In this document: positions 1-5,830 of the stretch, in pieces
How positions within the stretch are numbered: the stretch's first letter is position 1
Layout of the letters: each line of letters starts with the position of its first letter
Assembly: GCA_032250585.1 (NCBI GenBank)
Contig: JAVVFH010000131.1
Location: 1 to 9,549 of the forward strand
DNA length: 9,549 bases
Direction: 5' to 3'
Source of the DNA: JAVVFH01 sp032250585
GTDB taxonomy: Bacteria > Pseudomonadota > Gammaproteobacteria > Xanthomonadales > SZUA-36
The notes under the pieces: generated by a model
The model's input: only the letters and a program-made list of their open reading frames with translations
What the model was told of the DNA's origin: nothing
Database searches by the model: none
Made by a program: the position numbers and the translations under genes

Positions 1-207
1 GAGGTCAACCGCGGCCTGCTCAAACAGGCCACCGACCAGGGCGTGCTCGGCGAAGAGCAGGCCGAACGCCTCTGGGCCTTTCTTTCCGCCCACACCAAAG
101 ACCAACCCCGTTTTCACGTCACTCACATCCTCTACTATCTCGGCGGCCTGATTGCCATCGGCGCCATGACCCTGTTCATGACGCTCGGCTGGGAACGTAT
201 TGCGGGG
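1..207 (+). CDS. DUF2157-like membrane protein, internal fragment
   Basis: Frame 1 is open from the first base, so the start lies outside the window. The reading begins EVNRGLLKQATDQGVLGEEQ, a soluble helical lead-in. From about residue 46 comes a segment containing HILYYLGGLIAIGAM and then LFMTLGWERIAG, which I recognise as the conserved start of the membrane part of DUF2157 proteins (function unknown). After GWERIAG (about position 207) the family resemblance stops: frame 1 stays open to a stop at 508-510, but the residues become arginine/proline-rich shadow sequence, while frame 2 takes on the features of another membrane protein. DUF2157 proteins normally continue with many more membrane helices, so this copy is broken here by a rearrangement, a deletion or a misassembly. 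Family assignment is from memory and moderate. Confidence 0.5.
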
Positions 208-496
208 CTTCGGGCCGCGGTTTTTACTGCTTGGCCATCTGCTGCCGATCCTGGCGGCGGTTGCCGCGCTGGCCGAAATCCCCGGCGGGCCGGCCCTGAT
301 GCTGGTGGCCGGCATCACGGCGATCGCCGGCGGCTGGCAATTGAAATTCACGCTCATGCTGCGGGCCGCATTCACACAAGGCCTGGCCCTGCCCCGTCTG
401 CCCGTGCGCGGCCAGGGAACCGGCGGCCCGGCGGTCAAACCCGGATGGCATGCGGCGCCGCGCCCCTTGGCCGGACAACAGGAGAGCGCCGGATGA
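200..496 (+). CDS. padD: NrfD/PsrC-like membrane anchor, C-terminal part (probable PadD of phenylacetyl-CoA:acceptor oxidoreductase)
   Basis: Frame 2 between about 200 and the TGA at 494-496 encodes two hydrophobic segments (LLLGHLLPILAAVAAL and LMLVAGITAIAGGW). Next comes a tail with LKFTLMLRAAFTQGLALP and PVRGQG, typical of the C-terminus of NrfD/PsrC/DmsC-type quinone-interacting anchors. Only about 98 codons are seen, roughly a third of a usual NrfD protein; frame 2 is closed by a TGA at 149-151, so the N-terminal part is absent. The stop is 6 bases before padE, so it shares that operon. In known pad clusters, padBCD (molybdopterin, Fe-S and membrane subunits) directly precedes padE, and this position is why I favour PadD. 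PadBCD oxidises phenylacetyl-CoA to phenylglyoxylate, passing electrons to quinone. The TTG at 200 is not a real start, merely the earliest plausible codon of this frame. Confidence 0.55.
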   Translation: MRGFGPRFLLLGHLLPILAAVAALAEIPGGPALMLVAGITAIAGGWQLKFTLMLRAAFTQGLALPRLPVRGQGTGGPAVKPGWHAAPRPLAGQQESAG

Positions 497-502
497 AATC
501 CC

Positions 503-1075
503 ATGTATGAAGTTCGCATTCACGGCCGCGGCGGCCAGGGCGCCGTTACCGCCGCGGCGCTGCTGGCGGCCGCGCTGCTCGAGGAAGGCAAGTATGCCAT
601 GTCAATTCCTTCGTTCGGGTTCGAACGACGAGGGGCGCCGGTCGTTTCGTTTCTGCGCTTTAGCGACCGCGAAATCCGCCAGATGACCAACATCTATACA
701 CCCGACTGCCTGATCTGCGTCGATCCGACCCTGGCCAAATCGGTAGACATTTTCAGCGGCCTGAAAGCGGGTGGCACGCTGGTGCAGGCCACGCACGCAC
801 CCCTTGAAGACGTCGTCATCGCCGACACCGTCGGCGTCGTCGGGCTGTGTAACGCCATTGAAATCGCCCTCGAAATTTTCAAGCGCCCGATCACCAACAC
901 GCTGATGCTCGGCGCCTTTGCCCGCACCACTGGCGTGATATCCCTGGACGCCCTCAAACGTTCGATGAAAGGTTCCGATTTTCGTGATGCCGGCCTGGCC
1001 CAGAATCTGCTTGCGCTGGAGCGCGGCTATCAGGAAACTACGGTGCACACCATCGAACGGAGCGCGGCAGCATGA
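503..1075 (+). CDS. padE: Phenylglyoxylate dehydrogenase, gamma subunit (2-oxoacid:ferredoxin oxidoreductase gamma family)
   Basis: This 190-residue protein is a full-length gamma subunit of the 2-oxoacid:acceptor oxidoreductase superfamily, the domain that contributes to CoA binding. It opens with MYEVRIHGRGGQGAV; the GRGGQG turn at residues 8-13 is the family signature. The second hallmark, PSFGFERRGAPV, lies at about 36-47. Its role would be within the five-subunit enzyme converting phenylglyoxylate, CoA and NAD+ to benzoyl-CoA, CO2 and NADH. ATG 503 is chosen because it places the signature at the N-terminus; a weak GGA lies 9 bases upstream, and the better AGGAGA at 480-485 is too far for ideal spacing. 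The nearby ATG at 493 opens only a five-codon frame. The 3' end overlaps padF by four bases (ATGA), implying translational coupling. Substrate specificity rests on gene context, because gamma subunits of pyruvate or indolepyruvate enzymes look similar. Confidence 0.85.
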   Translation: MYEVRIHGRGGQGAVTAAALLAAALLEEGKYAMSIPSFGFERRGAPVVSFLRFSDREIRQMTNIYTPDCLICVDPTLAKSVDIFSGLKAGGTLVQATHAPLEDVVIADTVGVVGLCNAIEIALEIFKRPITNTLMLGAFARTTGVISLDALKRSMKGSDFRDAGLAQNLLALERGYQETTVHTIERSAAA

Positions 1076-1371
1076 GCCGGCATAAACGCTATGAGCCATT
1101 CGATCTGAAGCTGGCAAACGTGCCCGACGACATGTGTCCGGTCGCCACCGAGATAAGCCCCATGCTGCCCGGTGACTGGCGCAGCATGCGCCCGGTGGTC
1201 GACCGCGACAAATGCGTCAAATGCGCCGTGTGCTGGCTGTATTGCCCCGTGCAGTGCGTCGAGGAGCGCCCGGCCTGGTTCGATTTCAACCTGGATACCT
1301 GCAAAGGATGCGGTATCTGTGCCACCGAGTGCCCGCATAACGCCATCACCATGATCCCGGAGTCGTCATGA
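1072..1371 (+). CDS. padF: Phenylglyoxylate dehydrogenase, delta (ferredoxin-type) subunit
   Basis: A 99-residue two-cluster ferredoxin. Cysteines at 48, 51, 54 and 58 (CVKCAVCWLYCP) and at 77, 80, 83 and 87 (CKGCGICATECP) form two C-x2-C-x2-C-x3-C-P motifs that should bind two [4Fe-4S] clusters. About 45 residues precede the first motif, the usual arrangement for delta subunits (PorD type) of 2-oxoacid oxidoreductases. It would carry electrons from the thiamine centre towards the FAD subunit PadH. Extra cysteines at 22 and 62 lie outside the motifs. The gene overlaps both neighbours by ATGA (1072-1075 and 1368-1371), so padE, padF and padG look translationally coupled with fixed stoichiometry. 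Confidence 0.87.
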   Translation: MSRHKRYEPFDLKLANVPDDMCPVATEISPMLPGDWRSMRPVVDRDKCVKCAVCWLYCPVQCVEERPAWFDFNLDTCKGCGICATECPHNAITMIPESS

Positions 1372-2624
1372 CCGCCGCCCGCCCTGAACTGGCCGAAATC
1401 CACGACCAGGCCGAACCCGCAAAGCAAAAAGTCGTCCTCTGCGAAGGCAACGAAGCCGCCGCGCTTGCCGTGGCGCTGGCGCGCCCGGACATGGTCGCCG
1501 TCTATCCGATCACGCCACAGTCGTCGCTGGTCGAGCACATCGCCGAACTCATCGCCGACGGGCACATGGATGCCGACATCGTCGATGCCGAGGGTGAGCA
1601 CTCGGTGCTCTCGGTGCTGCAGGGCGCCGCCCTGGCCGGCGGGCGCACCTACACCGCGACCTGCGGCCCCGGCCTCGCTTTCATGTTCGAACCCTATTTC
1701 CGCACGTCGGGCATGCGCCTGCCGATCGTCATGTCGATCGTGACCCGCGACGGCATCACGCCGCAATCGGTCTGGGGCGGGCACCAGGACGCGATGACGG
1801 TGCGCGAGGTCGGCTGGATCCAGATGTATTGTGAAACGGTGCAGGAAGTTCTGGATACCACCGTCATGGCGTTCAAGATCGCCGAGCATCACGACGTGAT
1901 GCTGCCGGTCAACGTCTGCCTGGACGGCAACTACCTTTCCTATGGCTCTTCCCGTGTCGAACTGCCCGGGCAGGCGGAAGTGGATGACTTCATGGGCGTC
2001 AAGGACGTCAACTGGCACGTCGCGCTCGATCCCCAGCGGCCGATGGCCGTCGATCCCCTGACCGGCGGCGCCGGCGGCGCCGGCCCGGCCAATTTCGTGC
2101 GCTACCGCAAGGGGCAGTGCCGCGGCATGCAGAATTCGCTGCGGGTCATCGACGAGATACACGAGGACTGGGCGCAGCGTTTCGGCCGCCACTTTGCGCC
2201 CCTGGTGGAGGAATACCGGCTCGATGACGCGGATTACGCCATCATGACCCTGGGCAGCATGACCGGGGCGGCCAAGGACGCCATCGACGAGGCGCGCGAC
2301 CAGGGCCAAGCGGTCGGTTTGATCAAGATCAAGACCTTCAGTCCGTTCCCGGTCGAGGCGCTGCTTCACTCCCTACGCAAAATCCGGGCACTGGGCGTGG
2401 TCGACCGCTCGGTCGGTTTCCGCTGGAACTGCGGGCCGATGTACCAGGAAATGATGGGCGTCCTGTACCGGCTCGGCCGGCAACTTCCGTCCATCAGTTT
2501 CATCGGCGGACTGGCCGGTGCCGACATCACGGTGGGTCATTTTCATCGCGTCATCGAAGCGACGCAGAAGCTGCTCACGGAGCCGGCACCGACTGCGCCG
2601 GTCTGGCTCAACGAGAAGGACTAA
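1368..2624 (+). CDS. padG: Phenylglyoxylate dehydrogenase, alpha subunit
   Basis: A 418-residue alpha subunit of the 2-oxoacid:acceptor oxidoreductase superfamily, carrying the domain that binds the pyrimidine part of thiamine diphosphate. YPITPQSS (46-53) is the family hallmark, and DAEGEHSVLS (about 73-82) carries the glutamate expected to activate the cofactor. GAALAGGRTYTATCGPGL (about 86-103) matches the conserved glycine/threonine stretch, and the C-terminal part (from about 300) has the second-domain fold seen in PorA. The length fits the separate-alpha form, not the large fused pyruvate:ferredoxin enzymes. The ATG overlaps the padF stop, and padH starts two bases after the TAA. A short Gly/Ala stretch at residues 233-239, encoded by a 9-base tandem repeat, probably lies in a loop. 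Naming it PadG rather than PorA rests on the whole operon, especially padH. Confidence 0.85.
   Translation: MTAARPELAEIHDQAEPAKQKVVLCEGNEAAALAVALARPDMVAVYPITPQSSLVEHIAELIADGHMDADIVDAEGEHSVLSVLQGAALAGGRTYTATCGPGLAFMFEPYFRTSGMRLPIVMSIVTRDGITPQSVWGGHQDAMTVREVGWIQMYCETVQEVLDTTVMAFKIAEHHDVMLPVNVCLDGNYLSYGSSRVELPGQAEVDDFMGVKDVNWHVALDPQRPMAVDPLTGGAGGAGPANFVRYRKGQCRGMQNSLRVIDEIHEDWAQRFGRHFAPLVEEYRLDDADYAIMTLGSMTGAAKDAIDEARDQGQAVGLIKIKTFSPFPVEALLHSLRKIRALGVVDRSVGFRWNCGPMYQEMMGVLYRLGRQLPSISFIGGLAGADITVGHFHRVIEATQKLLTEPAPTAPVWLNEKD
2063..2084 (+). repeat. 9-base tandem repeat inside padG
   Basis: The unit CGGCGGCGC occurs twice in a row (2063-2071 and 2072-2080), followed by the partial copy CGGC. In frame it encodes Gly-Gly-Ala-Gly-Gly-Ala-Gly at residues 233-239. 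Each unit adds three whole codons, so slippage would change loop length without breaking the frame. Confidence 0.7.
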
Positions 2625-2626
2625 CG

Positions 2627-3942
2627 ATGCAACAGACCAAATACCTGTTGGTCGGCAGCAGCCATGCGGCGCTCGAAGCGCTGACCGCGATCCGCATGCA
2701 CGACGTCGACGGCTCGCTGATGCTGCGCACGCGCGACCCCCACCTGCCCTATTCGCCAACGGTGCTGCCCTATGTCGTCTCCGGCCAATCGCCAGCGGAC
2801 AACGTGTTTCTGCGCGATGAAGCCTTCTTCGCCAGCAACCGTATCGAATTCAAGTGCGGCTCGGAGCTCAAAGCCCTGCACGCGCAGCGCAACACGGCGG
2901 AATTCGCCGACGGCAGCGAGATCAGCTACGAAAAGATTTTGCTGGCCACCGGGGCGACGCCGGCGATCCCGCCGATCAGCGGCATCGACGAGGTCGACTA
3001 CCACGTGCTGCGCACGCTGGACGACGCAACCCGGCTGAACGCGGCGATCCGGGAGTCGCGCCAGGCGGTCGTGCTGGGGGCGGGTCTGGTCGGCCTGCAC
3101 GCAGCGGAAAACCTGGTCAAGGCCGGCGCCAACGTCACCATCGTCGAAATGGCCAAACAACTGACCGACGGCTACTTCGATCCGGTCGCGGCGGATATGA
3201 TCGAAAAAGCCTTCACCGACAACGGCGCGAAAATCCTCACCGGCAGCCGCGTCGTCGCCCTTGCGCCGTCGCCGCTCGGGGTCAGCCTGACGCTGGAGAA
3301 CGGCACGCAACTGGAGGCCGACCTGCTGCTCGTCGCCACCGGCGTCAAGCCGAACATCGCCTACCTGCAAAGCAACGGCAGCGGCGTTGAGCACGACCGG
3401 GGGATTCTGGTCGACGAGACCATGCAAACCAGTGTCGCCAATATCTGGGCGGCCGGCGACGTCTGCCAGATCTGGTCGGAAGAAGACAAGGCGTACCGTT
3501 TCTACTACGGCTGGAACAACGTGCGGCGCATGGGCGAGATCGCTGCGCGCAANNNNNNNNNNCCATCCTGCCCGATGCGACCGAGCAGGGCCGCATCGCG
3601 GGAATGGCGATGGCGGGCGACTCCGGACTGAAAAAATACCCGGGCGGCGTGCCGTTGAACACTTATCACTTTTTCGGCCGCCACGCGATCTCCGTCGGCA
3701 GCAGCCGGCAGCCGGAAGGCGGCGAGGTCGTGACCCGTTTCGACGAGGAAAGCGGCCGCTACATCAAGGCGGTTTTCAAGGACGACCGCCTGCTCGGCAT
3801 CTTCGGCGTCAACGAATTTTTCGATGCCGGGGTGATGTGCCAGTTGATACTGCGGCGGGTCGATCTGTCGGCGGTCAAGCAGCGCTTCCTGGCCAGCCCG
3901 ATGACCGTCGGGCGCGAACTCATGTCCCAACTCTGGCGCTAG
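2627..3942 (+). CDS. padH: Phenylglyoxylate dehydrogenase, FAD-dependent NAD-reducing subunit (interrupted by an N gap)
   Basis: A pyridine nucleotide-disulfide oxidoreductase-like flavoprotein that would pass electrons from the Fe-S subunits to NAD+; it distinguishes this enzyme from ferredoxin-only 2-oxoacid oxidoreductases. The N-terminal FAD site reads LVGSSHAALEAL, with Ser and Ala in place of the later glycines of GxGxxG. The second Rossmann motif is canonical (VVLGAGLVGLHAAENL, ending in VE). LLVATGVKPN and IWAAGDVC are the usual second-half FAD motifs. ATG 2627 has GAGAAGGA at 2613-2620, six bases upstream. The run of N at 3553-3562 interrupts the gene: before it the frame is 2, after it frame 1 (ILPDATEQGRIAGMAMAG onward to TAG 3940-3942). 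Continuity requires a true gap length of 2 modulo 3, so the apparent frameshift is an assembly artefact, not a lesion. About 438 residues if the gap is near its drawn size. Confidence 0.82.
3553..3562. other. Assembly gap (10 N) inside padH
   Basis: Ten N bases separate two in-frame halves of padH. Codon phase on each side shows that the number of missing bases must be 2 modulo 3, so 10 is a placeholder rather than a measured length. The padH product and everything translated across the gap are therefore uncertain here. Confidence 0.98.
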
Positions 3943-3950
3943 GAAATATT

Positions 3951-5288
3951 ATGGGCAAAGGCTACAACACCATCGCCTTCGATGCCGCCAAGTGCGACGG
4001 CTGCGGCGACTGCATGACGGCCTGCGCGGTCACCAAAACCGGCACCGAAGACATCTCCCGCTCGCGCATACAGATCATGGGCAGCCTGGACGACGGTTTC
4101 GACCTGGCGCTGTGCCGCCAGTGCGGCGACCCCAAGTGCGTGTCGGTTTGCCCGGCCGCGGCGCTGACCAAGAACGGCGACAGCGGCGTTATCGACTGGG
4201 ACCAGTCGAAGTGCGTCGATTGCCTGCTGTGCACGATCGGCTGCAGCTACGCGGGCATTTCGCTGGATACCGTCAGCGGGCACGTCACCAAGTGCGACAC
4301 CTGCGACGGTGCGCCGGCCTGCGTGCCGGCCTGCCCGCACGATGCGCTGACCTATGTCACCACCGCGCGCATCTACAACGAAGTGGGCGATTGGGAAGAC
4401 CTTTTCGCCCCGGGTTTGGCCGGCTGCCAGGGCTGCAACACCGAGCTGCTGATGCGCCACACGCTGCGCCGCGTTGGACCCGACAGCGTGCTGGCTACAC
4501 CGCCCGGCTGCGTTCCCGGCATGGGCTCGGTCGGCTTCAACGGCACCACCGGCACCAAGGTCCCGGTGTTCCACCCCCTGCTGACCAACACCGCAGCCAT
4601 GCTGGCCGGTATCAAGCGGCAGTACAAGCGCGTCGGGCGTGACGTGACGGCGCTGGCCATTGCCGGCGACGGCGGCGCCTCGGACGCCGGTTTTCAGTCG
4701 CTGTCCGGGGCGGCCGAACGCAACGAGCAGATGCTGTTCATGGTGGTCGACAACGAAGGCTACATGAACACCGGCATGCAGCGCTCCAGCTGCACGCCCT
4801 ACGGCGCCTGGACCTCCACCACACCGGTCGGCAAAGGGCCGGGCATGGTGCCTTCACAGGGCAAGACGCAGGACGCCAAGAACCTGGCGCTGATCATGGT
4901 CAATCACCGTTGCGAATACGTGGCAACGGCCTCAACGGCCTACATGGAAGACCTGTACGACAAGCTGGACAAGGCCATCGAGGCCTCCAAGCGCGGTTTC
5001 GCCTACCTGCATGTCTACTCGCCCTGCACCACCGGCTGGCGCTTTCCCACCGATCAGAACATGGAGGTGGCGCGCAAGGCCGTCGAGACCAATTTCGTGC
5101 TTCTGTGGGAATACACGCAAGCCGATGGCCTGCAGTTTTCCCGCCCGATCGACCGCGCCCTGCCCGTCACCGAGTACCTCAAAGCCATGGGGCGCTTCCG
5201 GCACCTCAGCGAAGAGCAGATTACGCACATTCAGGACAAGGTCGTCGAGAACGTCGAATTCATCAAGCAGATGGCGCAGCAGCACTGA
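3951..5288 (+). CDS. padI: Phenylglyoxylate dehydrogenase, beta subunit (ferredoxin domain fused to thiamine diphosphate domain)
   Basis: 445 residues. The N-terminal ~135 residues form a polyferredoxin with four cysteine quartets: 15/18/21/25, 55/58/63/67, 88/91/94/98 and 115/118/124/128, resembling HycB/CooF-type electron carriers. The C-terminal part is the catalytic thiamine diphosphate domain of the 2-oxoacid oxidoreductase beta family: AGCQGCNTELLMRH at 158-170, GDGGASD at 239-245 and NEGYMNTGMQRSS at 268-280 (metal/diphosphate binding). Cys159, Cys162, Cys187 and Cys359 (YSPCTTGW) match the ligands of the proximal [4Fe-4S] cluster in pyruvate:ferredoxin oxidoreductase. The product may therefore carry five clusters. 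ATG 3951 is chosen because AGGA (3941-3944) precedes it at 6 bases and it starts at the ferredoxin domain; the frame runs open further upstream only as the shadow of padH. padH ends 8 bases before. This is the last gene of the pad operon here. Confidence 0.88.
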   Translation: MGKGYNTIAFDAAKCDGCGDCMTACAVTKTGTEDISRSRIQIMGSLDDGFDLALCRQCGDPKCVSVCPAAALTKNGDSGVIDWDQSKCVDCLLCTIGCSYAGISLDTVSGHVTKCDTCDGAPACVPACPHDALTYVTTARIYNEVGDWEDLFAPGLAGCQGCNTELLMRHTLRRVGPDSVLATPPGCVPGMGSVGFNGTTGTKVPVFHPLLTNTAAMLAGIKRQYKRVGRDVTALAIAGDGGASDAGFQSLSGAAERNEQMLFMVVDNEGYMNTGMQRSSCTPYGAWTSTTPVGKGPGMVPSQGKTQDAKNLALIMVNHRCEYVATASTAYMEDLYDKLDKAIEASKRGFAYLHVYSPCTTGWRFPTDQNMEVARKAVETNFVLLWEYTQADGLQFSRPIDRALPVTEYLKAMGRFRHLSEEQITHIQDKVVENVEFIKQMAQQH

Positions 5289-5293
5289 CCAGC

Positions 5294-5311
5294 GGCCCAT
5301 CCCATCGGGCC
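5294..5311 (+). terminator. Hairpin 6 bases after the padI stop; possible operon-end structure
   Basis: GGCCC (5294-5298) and GGGCC (5307-5311) form a perfect 5-bp stem with an 8-base loop, directly downstream of padI. No T tract follows, so it is not a classical intrinsic terminator; it could stabilise the 3' end of the pad mRNA or be chance in GC-rich DNA. Confidence 0.3.
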
Positions 5312-5346
5312 TGTAGTCAGAACACCGTAAAATCCTGATCATAGTC

Positions 5347-5451
5347 TTCGAGTTATTCGAGTCCAGTATCTGGTACCCGGCCCTGTCGAAATGGCAGGTT
5401 TTGGTGCGGACTCGACCGCAAGCATTGTTCTGCGGAATGTTCATCACCGCA
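5347..5451 (+). repeat. Cluster of alternating, mutually exclusive inverted repeats
   Basis: TTCGAGT occurs twice (5347-5353 and 5356-5362). CGAGTCC (5358-5364) is perfectly complementary to GGACTCG (5408-5414) and would enclose the small hairpins CCAG-TAT-CTGG (5363-5373) and CCTG/CAGG (5382-5398). Overlapping the right arm, TGCGG and CCGCA alternate: TGCGG 5405-5409, CCGCA 5416-5420, TGCGG 5431-5435, CCGCA 5447-5451. Arms 1-2 and 3-4 can pair, or 2-3, but not both. Function is unknown; it may be a structured RNA, an mRNA 3' element or a set of protein-binding half-sites. Confidence 0.5.
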
Positions 5452-5571
5452 CAGACGGGCAACAGAAATACACTTAACATACATTTTTAATCGAACGAAG
5501 GCATGGATGCCGAATTAACTGCAGAAGGATCTGCAGCCTTATTGCAGGGAAGCATGATGCGGGTGGCAAAA

Positions 5572-5625
5572 CGTCCGCAGGACGATCAAGAATGACAGGG
5601 ACGATGTTTTTTGGTCGTTTTTTTT
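5572..5625 (+). terminator. Possible intrinsic terminator with competing upstream hairpin (attenuator-like)
   Basis: ACGA (5601-5604) and TCGT (5615-5618) can pair, extended by G-T wobbles outward, followed by a run of eight T (5618-5625). Upstream, CGTCC (5572-5576) pairs with GGACG (5580-5584) around a GCA loop. The same CGTCC can instead pair with a second GGACG (5599-5603), which would consume the 5' arm of the terminator stem. The geometry resembles an attenuator, but the terminator stem is short and GC-poor, so this is tentative. Confidence 0.3.
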
Positions 5626-5700
5626 CGTTCTTACGCATAGCCAGGTGTGGCTCACTGCGCTCCAGACCCGCAAGCTGCTGCGCTCCGCATCAATATCCGC

Positions 5701-5716
5701 CGGGGATCTATCCCCG
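5701..5716. repeat. Strong inverted repeat upstream of ktrA
   Basis: CGGGGA (5701-5706) and TCCCCG (5711-5716) form a perfect 6-bp stem around TCTA; counting the inner A-T the arms are 7 bases. It lies about 115 bases before the ktrA start with no T tract. It could be a leader hairpin or a palindromic operator. Confidence 0.5.
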
Positions 5717-5830
5717 CGCCGACGATTATCATGGCGCAGGATCGCCGGCTTCATCCGGTTTTCCCCATCCTGTACCATGCACCGGAAGGCGGTTCGCGAA
5801 GATCCGCCAATCGATTGCAAGGAGACTGGC

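Larger units (their letters stand above)
5289..5830. other. Long intergenic region between padI and ktrA, rich in inverted repeats
   Basis: 542 bases with no convincing gene. Open frames here (for example + strand 5645-5830 joined to ktrA, and - strand 5539-6036) lack good starts and recognisable content. Composition is uneven: A/T-rich stretches at about 5455-5500 and 5585-5640 interrupt GC-rich DNA. It contains a hairpin just after padI (5294-5311), a cluster of competing pairings (5347-5451), a CGTCC/GGACG hairpin followed by a T tract (5572-5625), AGCCA/TGGCT (5639-5652), a direct repeat CTGCGCTCC (5655-5663 and 5678-5686) and a strong CGGGGA/TCCCCG hairpin (5701-5716). The ktrA ribosome binding site lies at its end. 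I found no well-formed sigma70 promoter, although one for ktrAB is expected here. Confidence 0.75.

Noticed and set aside
43..510. Single 155-residue protein in frame 1 spanning the junction near 205
   Set aside because: After about position 207 the frame 1 translation is Arg/Pro/Gly-rich and non-hydrophobic, whereas frame 2 has NrfD-like helices, so the long frame is accidental.
1089..2369. 426-codon open frame on the - strand opposite padF and padG
   Set aside because: It lies exactly antisense to two well-supported genes, and its translation is rich in His, Arg, Asp and Gly without domain motifs: the usual shadow of GC-rich codon bias.
2621..3427. 268-codon open frame on the - strand opposite padH
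   Set aside because: Antisense shadow; low-complexity composition (Gln, Arg, Val, Asp) and no recognisable motif.
3387..3950. N-terminal extension of padI across the N gap, giving a 633-residue protein
   Set aside because: The extension is padH read in the wrong frame and passes through unknown bases. The true start at 3951 has a ribosome binding site and begins at the ferredoxin domain.
5347..5377. tRNA-like TTCGAGTCC resembling a T-loop
   Set aside because: The flanking bases do not form the required 5-bp T-stem, and no acceptor, D or anticodon arms can be drawn.
5462..5491. Promoter for ktrAB in the A/T-rich stretch (TAACAT or TTTAAT as -10)
   Set aside because: No acceptable -35 hexamer lies at 16-18 bases from either candidate, so I did not list it as a feature.
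5645..5830. Upstream extension of ktrA giving a 282-residue protein
   Set aside because: The added 62 residues do not resemble KtrA and lack a ribosome binding site; the ATG at 5831 has a strong one.
5452..5830. c-di-AMP (ydaO-type) riboswitch upstream of ktrA
   Set aside because: Such switches regulate ktr genes in Gram-positive bacteria, but I could not find the conserved core sequences here.
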